Source: Candidatus Raymondbacteria bacterium RIFOXYA2_FULL_49_16 (GTDB lineage Bacteria > Fibrobacterota > OXYB2-FULL-49-7 > XYB2-FULL-49-35). Taken from it: 21,254 nucleotides of DNA. The notes under the pieces are model-generated. The model did not search any database and was not told the origin of the DNA. It saw only the letters and a program-made list of their open reading frames with translations. The stretch is taken from NCBI GenBank assembly GCA_001789205.1, contig MFYT01000015.1, positions 93,881 to 115,134 on the forward strand, given 5' to 3'. Below, piece by piece: positions 7,291 to 15,974 of the stretch. The number at the start of each line of letters is the position of its first letter. Position 1 is the stretch's first letter. The position numbers and the translations under genes were made by a program.

Positions 7291-7931
7291 AAAAAATATT
7301 TCCAGAGTGTGTTGTCAGAATTCTTGAGGATTATCATGCAAACGGCATTTCCAGCCAGGATTGTGTTTGTTGTTCATCCCCGTGCTGTGGTATGCCTGGT
7401 TTCGCCCTTTTGGAAAACGTTGTTTTAATATATAATTTTTATAAGAAGGGAAAACTTAGACGAAAAGATTTCACGTTTAAACACGGCTTGGCGTTCAGGG
7501 ATTTTGTTGATACCTACTTCGATATCTGGGAATGGAGTGAAAAGAACGGTAAAAACGCCATTCTTTTTTTTCATCCAAAGATAGTTTCAGCGTGCAACGA
7601 CCTTATTTCAATTCCCGGGGACAATGATTATTATGCCATGCGCGCCCAGTTATTTGAATTCAATCCCTGGATGAGCAAGGGGTGCGTTTTTTTAAGCGAA
7701 AAGATTACGAACTGGCCGCAAGGGGACACAAAACCCAGGCATTGCATTCTGCACTCGAAACATTCCAGCAAGCAAATTGGCCCGAAGCCCATTGACTGCG
7801 TTTTTCATACCTGCATTTTGCCGAAAATGCAGAAACTGCCAGAGCCCGAGGTCGTTGACAAATGGTTCAGCGCGCTTGCGCGCGCCTTTCCTGGAAGCGT
7901 GAGGCGTTACAATAAATATATTGATATGTAG
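7287..7931 (+). CDS. Cysteine-rich protein of unknown function (possible metal-binding, YkgJ-like Cys pattern)
   Basis: A 214-aa protein with no signal peptide or TM helix, so probably cytoplasmic. It has eleven cysteines: C8, a cluster CVCCSSPCC at 26-34, C103, then C133 (GCVFL), C153 (RHCILH), C171 and C176 (DCVFHTC). The N-terminal CxCC...CC cluster followed by 'GCxFL', 'C.I' and 'P..C' segments recalls the arrangement in YkgJ-type zinc/iron-chelating proteins, but spacing and flanking residues differ and I do not claim membership. The start overlaps the 50-aa gene (ATGA), implying translational coupling. The 3' end is 10 bp from the convergent HsmA-type gene, leaving no room for a separate terminator. 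A metal or Fe-S role is inference from the cysteines only. Confidence 0.7.
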   Translation: MKKIFPECVVRILEDYHANGISSQDCVCCSSPCCGMPGFALLENVVLIYNFYKKGKLRRKDFTFKHGLAFRDFVDTYFDIWEWSEKNGKNAILFFHPKIVSACNDLISIPGDNDYYAMRAQLFEFNPWMSKGCVFLSEKITNWPQGDTKPRHCILHSKHSSKQIGPKPIDCVFHTCILPKMQKLPEPEVVDKWFSALARAFPGSVRRYNKYIDM

Positions 7932-7941
7932 ATGAAGTTTT

Positions 7942-8319
7942 TTACACTGCCTTTGTCATGGCAATAAAGCCACCCGCAAAATAAGCCACCACCCACCACG
8001 CATAGGCGATACGCGTGAACAGGTGAAGCTTTTTCGCCATGGGCGCGGTACGCAGCCAGGTCCGCCACATCAGAATTGCGTCGATGAGCATTCCCGTGAG
8101 CGCCGAATACCCAAGAACGCCGTGAAAGGTTATGGGAATGTTCTTGGAACCAATGATCATGAAAATTGTCGCGGTTATATCGAGCAGCACGCCTAGGGTA
8201 AAAAAGAACAGACCGAAGCGGCCAATGGCCATTTTTCTTTGTTCGGTAATGACCGCAATCGAATATGAAATGAGCGCGCACGTGACAATGCAGGTCCCCG
8301 CGATAAGGGTGGAATTCAT
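7942..8319 (-). CDS. HsmA family / TIGR03987-type four-helix membrane protein
   Basis: A 125-aa integral membrane protein with four hydrophobic helices at about residues 4-23, 34-56, 64-86 and 101-121. Conserved-looking features are GxxxDxxxT in helix 2 (TLGVLLDITATIFM), the ITFHG motif with H66 at the start of helix 3, HxFTRxAY near 99, and a final WWVVAYFAGG. The order FF..G...D...T / FHG..G......H-like / WL..Y..G matches my memory of the TIGR03987 (HsmA) family of unknown function. It is the last gene of a three-gene unit, starting 15 bp after the DUF3795-like gene, and is convergent with the Cys-rich gene. A longer overlapping frame (to 8488) is a shadow. Biochemical role unknown. Confidence 0.75.
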   Translation of the reverse strand: MNSTLIAGTCIVTCALISYSIAVITEQRKMAIGRFGLFFFTLGVLLDITATIFMIIGSKNIPITFHGVLGYSALTGMLIDAILMWRTWLRTAPMAKKLHLFTRIAYAWWVVAYFAGGFIAMTKAV

Positions 8320-8334
8320 CTGGTGTTTCCCAAG

Positions 8335-8685
8335 TTATTTCTTTTTTATCGTCTGTGTTCGCGCAGCAGCCATTTTTTTCGCATGACCCAGCAGGCCAAG
8401 CTCTTTGACCTGGGCTATGCACGCGGCCCTGTCTGATTTGAAAATAAGCGCGAAGATCTTTGACATCAGATTGTTGACCTTTTTGCACGCCTTGGGGTTT
8501 TTAAATTCACCGCAGTCAGCGCATGTGGTGTAGTTTTTTTCGATGCAGCAGAGCCGTATTTTGCACCAGGTCGCCTTTGTGTTTTCGTGGCAGCCTTTGC
8601 AGCGTTCTTTTAGATACGCGCCGCATGCACCGCAATAGAGGCCGCAATAGGCCACCAGTTCAGGTTTCTCGGTTACTTCACGCAT
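8335..8685 (-). CDS. DUF3795-like cysteine-rich small protein
   Basis: A 116-aa protein from the ATG at 8685. This start is preferred over an ATG at 8742 inside the HIT gene because a strong Shine-Dalgarno sequence (GAGGAG) lies a few bases upstream, and the conserved core begins just after it. Eleven cysteines lie at 14, 18, 21, 29, 32, 41, 46, 47, 55, 58 and 67. The opening YCGLYCGACGAY followed by CKGC and later CCxxK...C..C is the DUF3795 pattern, and suggests zinc or Fe-S binding. The C-terminal third (about 75-116) is basic and helical. It follows the HIT gene by 28 bp and precedes the HsmA-type gene by 15 bp. Function of the family is unknown. Confidence 0.8.
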   Translation of the reverse strand: MREVTEKPELVAYCGLYCGACGAYLKERCKGCHENTKATWCKIRLCCIEKNYTTCADCGEFKNPKACKKVNNLMSKIFALIFKSDRAACIAQVKELGLLGHAKKMAAARTQTIKKK

Positions 8686-8713
8686 GATATTCTCCTCACT
8701 TTTATTGATACTT

Positions 8714-9190
8714 TCATTTGGCATTTTTAATTGTCTTGCCACGGATTTTTGACGCGATTTTTGCTAATTGATAATCTGGAGCGCGTTTACAGTCATGGGA
8801 TGAAATATAGCCCTCATAGGCATGAAAAAACTTTGTTTGTTTTGATATAATGGGCTTCCTTTTTTTTAATTTGGCTGTTCCGTGCATGGGAAACAACTTT
8901 GCGTGAACATGGTCTACGCCAAATCCTTCAAAAATCAAACCTGTTCTGCCAACCCCAGGCAGTTTCTTATCAATAAGCTTACCGACTTTTTTGGCAGCAA
9001 GGACCAGTTTTGTCAATACTGATTCTTTCAGGTCAAATGCATAGGAAGAATAATGTTTTTTCGGGATTACAACGGTAAAACCAGGGGTGTTTGGGAAAAT
9101 GGTCAAAAATGCAAGATGTGTTTTGCTTTCCCACACTTTGTGGCATGGTATTTCTTTGGCCGCGATTTTACAAAATAGGCAGTCTTTCAT
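8714..9190 (-). CDS. HIT-family protein with altered histidine triad (HxHxK)
   Basis: A 158-aa member of the histidine-triad nucleotide hydrolase/transferase superfamily. The N-terminus MKDCLFCKIAAKEIPCHKVWES, the strand FLTIFPNTPGFTVVIPKKHY (about 28-47), and the active-site segment GFGVDHVHAKLFPMH (about 89-103) are clear HIT features. The first two histidines, including the middle one that is the nucleophile in HINT/FHIT, are present. The third triad position is lysine (HVHAK instead of HVHxH). The CxxC at residues 4-7 may bind zinc, as in other HIT proteins. It is the first gene of a three-gene unit with a good promoter about 80 bp upstream and a purine-rich ribosome binding site (AAGGAAAAGG). 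Nucleotide substrate unknown; activity cannot be assumed given the triad change. Confidence 0.87.
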   Translation of the reverse strand: MKDCLFCKIAAKEIPCHKVWESKTHLAFLTIFPNTPGFTVVIPKKHYSSYAFDLKESVLTKLVLAAKKVGKLIDKKLPGVGRTGLIFEGFGVDHVHAKLFPMHGTAKLKKRKPIISKQTKFFHAYEGYISSHDCKRAPDYQLAKIASKIRGKTIKNAK

Positions 9191-9267
9191 TCCTTTTCCT
9201 TTTGTTTAGCTATTTGATGGCTTTGTCTTGGATCGGCATGCCTCCATACATGACGTTATATATAGAA

Positions 9268-9296
9268 AATATGCAATTTTTACCACGTTATGTCAA
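9268..9296 (-). promoter_or_regulatory. Sigma-70-type promoter of the HIT-DUF3795-HsmA unit
   Basis: Read on the minus strand, TTGACA (9296-9291, 6/6) and CATATT (9273-9268, 4/6) are separated by 17 bp. The predicted transcript start is near 9261, giving a leader of about 70 bases. The rest of the 232-bp gap (9191-9422) is AT-rich; I saw no further gene or clear terminator for tamA in it. Confidence 0.6.
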
Positions 9297-9422
9297 AGAT
9301 AATAGAGTAAGACAAGTATTATCAGTGCTTTCCAAAACAGGACATATAATGACCAGGAAGGATAAAAAGGAGAAGAGAAGAATTTTAATCATATTACTGG
9401 AACCCTTTATTTAATAATGCTG

Positions 9423-11210
9423 TTAAAAGGCCTGTCCCACGTTAAAACCGATGTTATACCACGATTCCGTGTTTTGAGGGACCGGGTTAATGGCGAAATC
9501 AGACCTGACAATGCCAATGGGTGTATTGACCCGCAGGCCGATTCCCGGTGAAAATCTGAGACTGCCAAAAGAGAAATCACCGGCATTTGCCCATACATTT
9601 CCCGCGTCAAAAAACAGGGCCATGCCAACCATTTTATATATCACCTGCCGTATTTCAACAAGATTCCAGACCACCTTGAACATGCCTCCGAGCGGCACGC
9701 CATTATTGTCAATAGGCCCCACGGATTGGTAGGCAAACCCGCGGATGGAGTTAATGCCACCCGTATACAATCGTTCGTTCGGAGGAATCTCTTTGGAATT
9801 TCCATAGGAACCTATCCAGCCGGCTTCTAAGGCTGTTGCCAGCACTGTCGGCGGTCGCAATGAATGAAAGTATTTACCTGATACAATACTTCGTACAAAA
9901 TTATTCGTTCCATTAAATACCGCGCCAGCCAGCTCATTGGTCCATCCCAGGTACACGCCGCTTCTTGCGTTGAATAGATTGTCGCGCGTATCATACGTAA
10001 TTGCCGGCATTATGCTTCTGACATTTGCGGTCAGGGTATCGGGAATTGCGCTCACCCGGATATTGCTCAGGTCCGCGTTTTCATATTTTGTTGTTAGCGA
10101 CAGGGTAAGGTTGTCGCCCAGGGCCTGTCCAAAAACAAGCTTGCCGCCCCTGCGAAAAAGATTATATCCGGGCTCTTCCAAAAAGCCGACATATGCGCTT
10201 ACATCGGTGCGCAAATGGATGCCAAAGGCCCATGGGTCGGTAAAGGAGGCCTCAATTTCCTGCTGCAGAACGCTTAGTTTTGCAGCGCACCCTATTTTCC
10301 GGGCAGTTCCCGCAATATTATCATGGGTCACTTCAAACCGTACCCTGGCTTTTTCCTCAGTACCGTATCCGGCTGACATGTTTAACGTAATGGCCTTTTC
10401 CTCCCGCAACTCTATGAGAATGTCTTTCATTGACGAATCGCCGGATGCGGCCGGAACAGGATGGATGTACACAGCCTGGAAGAGGCCGGTCAGATAGAGC
10501 TGCCGCTGGGAGCGGAGGAGCTGTGAAACGGCAATGGGTTTTTCTCGATCAAGAACAAGTTCACGTTCAACAACAGAAAGTTTTGTCCGTTTCAGACCTT
10601 TGTATATCGTCTGAGACAAGTGAAATTGGGCACCCTCATCAATTACTATGCTGACGTCCACCGAATGGGATCCGATATCAACAGAGAAAACCGGTTCCAC
10701 GCGCGCATCAAGATAGCCGTTTTCCGTGTACAGGTTAGTGATGTTCGCCAGGGAGTCCCGGATAGTATTTTTCCTGAAAATATCTCCTGGACCAACAGCC
10801 GCCAGGCGCAACAGCGTACTGTCCGGATATATGGAGTTACCGGAAATGCCGGCCGAACGGACATGATACAGGGCGCCTTCGACAATGGCGATCCTGATTG
10901 AGACCTTGCGGGCAGCTGAATCGATTGCGACAGATGTATCGGAAATATGTACGTCCAGGAATCCATTCTCCTTGTAATACAGCGTTACATTTTCCAGGTC
11001 ATGGTTAAATAAGGCTTGATGAAAATATTGAGAAAAGAAAAGTTTTGACTGCCGGGTGACCATTGTACGCTGCAACTGTTTGTCCGAAAAAGAACTGTTT
11101 CCCGAGAAAGCAAGAGACAGCACTTTGAGCCGGGATTGCGGCGCTTTGGCATTGGCCGCACATACGCAAAAAAGCGCCGTGATACATACCAGAAGGGTTC
11201 GATTATTCAT
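9423..11210 (-). CDS. tamA: TamA-like outer-membrane Omp85 assembly protein
   Basis: A 595-aa Omp85-superfamily protein. A signal peptide ends near residue 21 (AANA). Three POTRA-like repeats follow, each with a 'G....' turn and 'Y...GY.....' strand: about 28-110 (YYKENGFLDV), about 113-190 (YTENGYLDARV) and about 195-275. A C-terminal 16-strand-type barrel covers about 280-595. The barrel contains the lid-lock motif IRGF (489-492) within YTGGINSIRGF and ends in an aromatic residue (GQAF). The three POTRAs, the length (E. coli TamA is about 577 aa) and the adjacent tamB gene favour TamA over BamA. Its ATG overlaps the tamB stop by one base (TAATG), so translation is coupled. The pair forms a trans-envelope conduit for outer-membrane protein assembly and lipid transport. 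Confidence 0.88.
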   Translation of the reverse strand: MNNRTLLVCITALFCVCAANAKAPQSRLKVLSLAFSGNSSFSDKQLQRTMVTRQSKLFFSQYFHQALFNHDLENVTLYYKENGFLDVHISDTSVAIDSAARKVSIRIAIVEGALYHVRSAGISGNSIYPDSTLLRLAAVGPGDIFRKNTIRDSLANITNLYTENGYLDARVEPVFSVDIGSHSVDVSIVIDEGAQFHLSQTIYKGLKRTKLSVVERELVLDREKPIAVSQLLRSQRQLYLTGLFQAVYIHPVPAASGDSSMKDILIELREEKAITLNMSAGYGTEEKARVRFEVTHDNIAGTARKIGCAAKLSVLQQEIEASFTDPWAFGIHLRTDVSAYVGFLEEPGYNLFRRGGKLVFGQALGDNLTLSLTTKYENADLSNIRVSAIPDTLTANVRSIMPAITYDTRDNLFNARSGVYLGWTNELAGAVFNGTNNFVRSIVSGKYFHSLRPPTVLATALEAGWIGSYGNSKEIPPNERLYTGGINSIRGFAYQSVGPIDNNGVPLGGMFKVVWNLVEIRQVIYKMVGMALFFDAGNVWANAGDFSFGSLRFSPGIGLRVNTPIGIVRSDFAINPVPQNTESWYNIGFNVGQAF

Positions 11211-14200
11211 TATTCAAACCGTATGCCATATTTAAGGTCAAGACCGCCTGTTCCCTCTTGGTCAGTTTCACCTTCGAGCGAGAAATGGTCCGACAGCCGG
11301 TATGCAAGCCGCACGCTGTTCTCGTTCAGGTGGCCGACTTTTGTTTTAAGGGTAATTTCAAATTTTTTAGATATTTTTTTTGACGCGAGCAACGCCGGGT
11401 TCCAGTCGCGGCCAAAGTTGAAAAGGTTGCCTTCAATGGCAAGTTCGTCGAGCCCCACGTGCGAACCGACATTTTTTGATAAATATGCTGAGATTTTCTG
11501 CGTGGAGACAAAACCGGCACGTTCCAGAAGGGCCCCGCCTGCTTTGGCGTCTTTGCCGGTTATCTGATCGCGCGTGACCCCCAGGACCAGCAGTGAAACA
11601 ATGTTCGGCTTGTCCAAATACGGGTCTGCCGTCAATTCGGTGACCACGCTGTCGAGCGGTCCTCTGGCAGAAAAAGTGATGGCATATGAGGTGACATCGA
11701 GTGATTGATAGTTGTTGACATGGGTTGTCGCGGCCAGGTCAACGATGGGTACCGGACGGATCGGATTTAAAAAATCGATGCGGCAGCGGTCTAAAAGAAA
11801 TTTTCTGTCAAGAAAGAATATAGCGCCTTCCTCGGCTGATAAGCGGCCGTTTATGTTTGGCCGTACCGGGTTGCCGATAATGGTCAACTCGGGGTCTGTC
11901 CGTACGCGCGCAAGGTTGTTGTCAATCCAGATGTCGTTTGTACCGGAGACGCGGATGGAAAGGCGTATGGTCTCCATCCATGCGGGCCTAGGTTTTGCGG
12001 GTTTTTCAATTGTAGACAGAAAGGGAACAATGGATTTAATATCAATGTCCTGGACCACGCGGGATTTTCCAAAGACAAGAGACCCGGTCAGGGCGTATGC
12101 TTTTACGTCGCCGTTAAATGCCATATCTCCGCTCTGGACAGACAGAGTCACTACTTCGGGGAGCGCGATGCCGATGTCTTTGAGGCTGGCATGGATGGCT
12201 GCGCTATCGAGCCTGCCATTGGCATGCGATATGGTGCCTGCAATACTCACGGAACCTGTTCCCTGAGTCATCTGAAAGGTGTCGAGGCTTGCCGTTTGCT
12301 TGTCAAAAGAAAGAACACAAAGGCCATTCTCAAACGGTGTGGTTGTCCAAAAGGGAAGCCAGAACAGATCGCGTATGCGGACAAAGCCCTGTATCTGCGG
12401 TGAAGCCGGATTTCCCGTAACAGCCAATCGGGTGTCCGCTGTTCCGGATAGTTGGCCGATGTTTGGGAGCAGCGGCACAAGCGGGGCGAGGGCCATGTTT
12501 TTTATCTGTGTAAGCAGGTGCATTGAATCCGTAGCAATAAATCCAGTGCAAGTTATTTTGCTTACTTGAGCCATGGTGGCTTTCAGGTCAATGGTCATCG
12601 CTGACCATGCATCATGGACTATTTCACCCTGAACGGCAAAAGGCACCTCTTTGATACTACCGCTGAATCGGCGCACAACGATCATTGAATCGGCAATGGT
12701 GATGGAGGCCTGCAGGTCGCGGACCAGAGGAGCTTTGTCCAGCGCACCTACGGAGCCGGAAGTGATAGAGACTTCGCCTGTTGGGTTGGGTTGCGCAAGA
12801 GTGCCATTCCAGGACACAGAGCACGAAAGGGTTCCGGCAAGAATGGGCTTTTCCGGCAGCAATGGCCCAATGAGGGCCATGTCATACTTTTCGGCCAGAA
12901 TGGAACCCCGGAAAGGCGCGGTTTGCACTATGGAAAAGCCGGATGTCTGGTCAATGGTGAATGGAAGCAGTGCCTCGCCTTTGAGGTATGACCCTGAATC
13001 GTGGATGCCAAGGTCGTGGACGGTCACAACACCATTTTCCAGCACAAATGACCCGACCACGGAATCAAGATGTATGGCATTCATGCGTGGATGACGAAGC
13101 GAGAACGCAACTTCTCCGCGGGGGTTGTTTTGCGCCCCTGACAGCGATACATCCACACTGCATGTGCCTCCCATTGGGGGAAGAGCGTGGAAAAAAAGGC
13201 CGAGACTGTCGAGTACCAGGTTGTTTGTCCGCAGAGTTACGCTGATGGCCTGTTCGTCTGATAAATCAAACGACGTATGTACTGACCCGTAGGACGAAAA
13301 TCCAACTGGCGCACATTCCAGCGTATCAGCCTCAACCATATCCATGAGTTCGTGTTGCATATAGTGATTGGATATTCCAAACGCGCGCAACGTATATGCC
13401 CCCACAAGCTCTGGCACGCGTATAGCGCCTTGTGCGCACAACAGCAAGGGCCCGCGCTGCAGTAGTACGGAATGGAGAGATACTGACGTGCTCTGGAAGG
13501 TGAGGAAAAGCGAGCCATTGTCCGCACCAATGTCCTTAAACGCGGGTTTTACCAGATACAGGGAGACAGCGCCCGACAATGAGTCGATTGGGCCATGCAA
13601 GACTCCTTCAAATGCGAGTGCTTCGGCGATTTTCGGCAAGCCAAATATCGGCCGTGCTGAGTCGATGTCATTCAAGGTGCTTGAAAAGCGAGCGTCAGTA
13701 ATCCACACTCTGTTGTTCCTGTATTCGATGATACCCGCCAGACTGTCCGCATGCGCGTTGTAAAAAGAGAGGTCGCGTGTCCAGGCCCTGGCGCGTATTA
13801 CGGGCGAAGAGGTTGTTCCCGCAAGATCGCCTGTCAGATTGAGATCGCCTTCCAGAAATTCGACGCCAGCCAGTTTTGCGAGGTTATCTATTTTGAACAG
13901 CGACGCTGAGAAGCTGCCGCGCAGCTGGTTGTCCCTAAAGGGTATTGCGGCTGTTATGGCCGACATGTTTTGTGAAAGACTGAAATGCAGCGTATCGTGC
14001 AGTATTGACACTGTTGCAGCCACGGCTGGAATGGCTTTGCCTCCATACGCCAGGTGATGCAGGCCAAGAGTACCGCGCAGGTCCCACGATCCGGGATTGT
14101 GCAGGCTGCCGCGTGCGGTAACACGGCCCTGCATGTTTCCGCGCAGGCGCGGCGGGTATGACTTCCAGAAACCGCGCAAGCCCGAAAGGGCCGCGTTATC

Positions 14201-15067
14201 GGCATAGAGCGACATGGAGAATAATTGACTGGTGTCAAATCGAACAGATGCTGCGCCGTAAAGGGCGCCGTCGGTGGATTGTATTACGATCGTGTCAATG
14301 TTCACTGTTTTTTCCCGATACCTGAATGCGCCGGCCCCGGACACGGCCAATTCGTTGTACACAAAGGAGAACGAGGGGATTTCAAGGTTTGGCGCGATCC
14401 AAGCCCATTGCAGATCTATCTTTTTAAAAAGGAGCAGCGATTCTTTGTAGGTTATTCTGCAAGTGTCGGCGGTGATACCGCCCGAAAAACCGCCTGTTGT
14501 AATTTGGCGTGCGTGGATATCCGCATTGGCGAGAGATACGCTGATTCCTGTCATGGCGCTGTCCTTAAATACCAAAAACGAATGACGTATATCCAGGCGT
14601 TGGATCGGGATGGTGATTTCTGATGTGTCCGGCGCAGCTGTGGAATCTTTAGTGTTGTTTAAAAGAGCCAGGTTAAAAATTCCAGCACTGTCCCGGTCTA
14701 AGTAAACCAGGAGACTGTCCATTGTGCATGCGGTAATGAACTGACGGCCCTTTTTTACCAGGTCCAGAAGGCTGTAGGTCATGGTTATACGGCCCAGTGA
14801 AACCACGGGATGTTCCTCGTGGATCGAATCAAGGCTGGAAATGCGTATGCTTTTCGCGGTAATCGTAGAAACAACATTTGTGTTTATTGACCCAATACTG
14901 ATTGTATGACCAATGACTTTTTGGAGTTTTGTTTCAACAAAGGGCGTAACAAATGAAGTACCGTATGCCAGGCCAAACCAGAGTGCAACAAGGGCAAGGC
15001 CAATTATGGCAATAACAATGGCCGCAATGTTCCGGAAGAAACGAATACAAGAGGTACCACTGTTCAT
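11210..15067 (-). CDS. tamB: TamB-like translocation/assembly module protein (DUF490)
   Basis: A 1285-aa AsmA-like bridge protein, close to the usual TamB length. A single N-terminal TM anchor (about residues 13-36, AAIVIAIIGLALVALWFGLAYG) is followed by long repetitive beta-strand segments that form a hydrophobic groove. The C-terminal DUF490/TamB domain (about 950-1285) has typical features: WIDNNLARVRTDPELTIIG, then RLSAEEGAIFFLDRKFLLDRCRIDFLNP, 'DPYLDKPNIVSLLVLGVTRDQI', and a final beta-rich tail ending LDLKYGIRFE. It spans the periplasm and docks onto TamA, with which it overlaps by one base. It begins 55 bp after the diguanylate cyclase gene. No good Shine-Dalgarno lies before the ATG at 15067, but the TM anchor position supports that start. 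Confidence 0.9.
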   Translation of the reverse strand: MNSGTSCIRFFRNIAAIVIAIIGLALVALWFGLAYGTSFVTPFVETKLQKVIGHTISIGSINTNVVSTITAKSIRISSLDSIHEEHPVVSLGRITMTYSLLDLVKKGRQFITACTMDSLLVYLDRDSAGIFNLALLNNTKDSTAAPDTSEITIPIQRLDIRHSFLVFKDSAMTGISVSLANADIHARQITTGGFSGGITADTCRITYKESLLLFKKIDLQWAWIAPNLEIPSFSFVYNELAVSGAGAFRYREKTVNIDTIVIQSTDGALYGAASVRFDTSQLFSMSLYADNAALSGLRGFWKSYPPRLRGNMQGRVTARGSLHNPGSWDLRGTLGLHHLAYGGKAIPAVAATVSILHDTLHFSLSQNMSAITAAIPFRDNQLRGSFSASLFKIDNLAKLAGVEFLEGDLNLTGDLAGTTSSPVIRARAWTRDLSFYNAHADSLAGIIEYRNNRVWITDARFSSTLNDIDSARPIFGLPKIAEALAFEGVLHGPIDSLSGAVSLYLVKPAFKDIGADNGSLFLTFQSTSVSLHSVLLQRGPLLLCAQGAIRVPELVGAYTLRAFGISNHYMQHELMDMVEADTLECAPVGFSSYGSVHTSFDLSDEQAISVTLRTNNLVLDSLGLFFHALPPMGGTCSVDVSLSGAQNNPRGEVAFSLRHPRMNAIHLDSVVGSFVLENGVVTVHDLGIHDSGSYLKGEALLPFTIDQTSGFSIVQTAPFRGSILAEKYDMALIGPLLPEKPILAGTLSCSVSWNGTLAQPNPTGEVSITSGSVGALDKAPLVRDLQASITIADSMIVVRRFSGSIKEVPFAVQGEIVHDAWSAMTIDLKATMAQVSKITCTGFIATDSMHLLTQIKNMALAPLVPLLPNIGQLSGTADTRLAVTGNPASPQIQGFVRIRDLFWLPFWTTTPFENGLCVLSFDKQTASLDTFQMTQGTGSVSIAGTISHANGRLDSAAIHASLKDIGIALPEVVTLSVQSGDMAFNGDVKAYALTGSLVFGKSRVVQDIDIKSIVPFLSTIEKPAKPRPAWMETIRLSIRVSGTNDIWIDNNLARVRTDPELTIIGNPVRPNINGRLSAEEGAIFFLDRKFLLDRCRIDFLNPIRPVPIVDLAATTHVNNYQSLDVTSYAITFSARGPLDSVVTELTADPYLDKPNIVSLLVLGVTRDQITGKDAKAGGALLERAGFVSTQKISAYLSKNVGSHVGLDELAIEGNLFNFGRDWNPALLASKKISKKFEITLKTKVGHLNENSVRLAYRLSDHFSLEGETDQEGTGGLDLKYGIRFE

Positions 15068-15122
15068 GAAAGGCAGCCTAAGGGATTATGCCCTGGGTGA
15101 AAGGAATGATATGCAGGCTGAC

Positions 15123-15974
15123 TTACTGCGGGGGCCACTGCTCAATTTTCAGGTTATTTTTTCCGCTGTGCTTTATGGTGTACATAAGTTCATCGGCCCG
15201 TTTTATCATGGGGCCTATGGAGGACGGCAGCACGGAAAAGGCGATTGCGCCAATGCTGAGCGAGACCGGCCAGCCGCGCGATTTCATTTCAGCAAGGACC
15301 ATCTCGCGGATGCGGCCAAGCGCTGTCTGCGCCCCTTCGTACCCGGTGGCAGCGAGCAGAATGACGAATTCGTCGCCGCCCACGCGCGCAAGCATGTCGC
15401 CTGGCCGCAGCGCGGTCTGGATGAGCTGCGCAACAGTGCGGAGCAGTTCGTCGCCAACATCGTGGCCCAGGGTGTCGTTCACTTGTTTAAAATTGTCAAG
15501 GTCAAAATAGGCAATGGTAATGGGCTTCTTTTCCCTGCGTTCGCGCTCCAGCTCGCGGCGTGAATACTCTTCAAAATACCGCCAGTTTGCCGCGTTGGTC
15601 AGTGGATCGAGCAAAGATTTTTCCTTTTCGCGATGGATTGTCTTGAGCAGGCTCGAGAGGATAAGCGTATGGGAGATGAAGTATCCCAACCGTACCGCGG
15701 CGTTCCAATAGGGAATCAGGAAGTGCGAGTATTCGTGTCCTGCTTGCAGATCGGCCCCCAGCCAGGCGCCCGCTGATACGCAGGCGATCACCAGCCCCGG
15801 CATCCTGTTTGAGAAGAGGGTAACAAGGGTAATGGGGATAAGGTAGAAAATGGAGAACGAGAGCTCAGCGCCCGTGAGATAGTCGGTGATGCCAAGAAAG
15901 GCGACAAGGGCAAGGCCGCCAACAATGGCCAGGAAGGATTTAACCTTCCGGGGCTCTTCCAAGACAATGTTCAT
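15123..15974 (-). CDS. Membrane-anchored diguanylate cyclase (GGDEF) with intact I-site
   Basis: A 283-aa protein. The N-terminal membrane region (about residues 13-110) has three to four hydrophobic helices and the motif DYLTGAELSFSIFYLIPI, often seen in membrane-bound diguanylate cyclases. The GGDEF domain (about 118-280) starts with DPLTNAANWRYF and contains FDLDNFKQVNDTLGHDVGD (157-175), the active-site loop GGDEF (199-203) and the inhibitory-site motif RPGD (190-193) exactly five residues upstream (RxxD-x5-GGDEF). It should therefore make cyclic di-GMP from GTP and be product-inhibited. It is the first gene before tamB-tamA on the same strand and is divergent from the histidine kinase gene, 52 bp away. 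No EAL or HD-GYP domain is present. Confidence 0.92.
   Translation of the reverse strand: MNIVLEEPRKVKSFLAIVGGLALVAFLGITDYLTGAELSFSIFYLIPITLVTLFSNRMPGLVIACVSAGAWLGADLQAGHEYSHFLIPYWNAAVRLGYFISHTLILSSLLKTIHREKEKSLLDPLTNAANWRYFEEYSRRELERERREKKPITIAYFDLDNFKQVNDTLGHDVGDELLRTVAQLIQTALRPGDMLARVGGDEFVILLAATGYEGAQTALGRIREMVLAEMKSRGWPVSLSIGAIAFSVLPSSIGPMIKRADELMYTIKHSGKNNLKIEQWPPQ

Noticed and set aside
7907-8488. Minus-strand open frame of 193 codons
   Set aside because: Overlaps both the HsmA-type and DUF3795-like genes in another frame; His/Arg/Cys-rich without domain.
8335-8742. Longer 135-aa version of the DUF3795-like protein starting inside the HIT gene
   Set aside because: The internal ATG at 8685 has a strong GAGGAG ribosome binding site and begins just before the conserved core; the extra 19 residues look non-coding.
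9091-9414. Plus-strand open frame of 107 codons upstream of the HIT gene
   Set aside because: Its first third is antisense to the HIT gene and no ribosome binding site precedes its ATGs; the remainder covers the promoter of the HIT unit.
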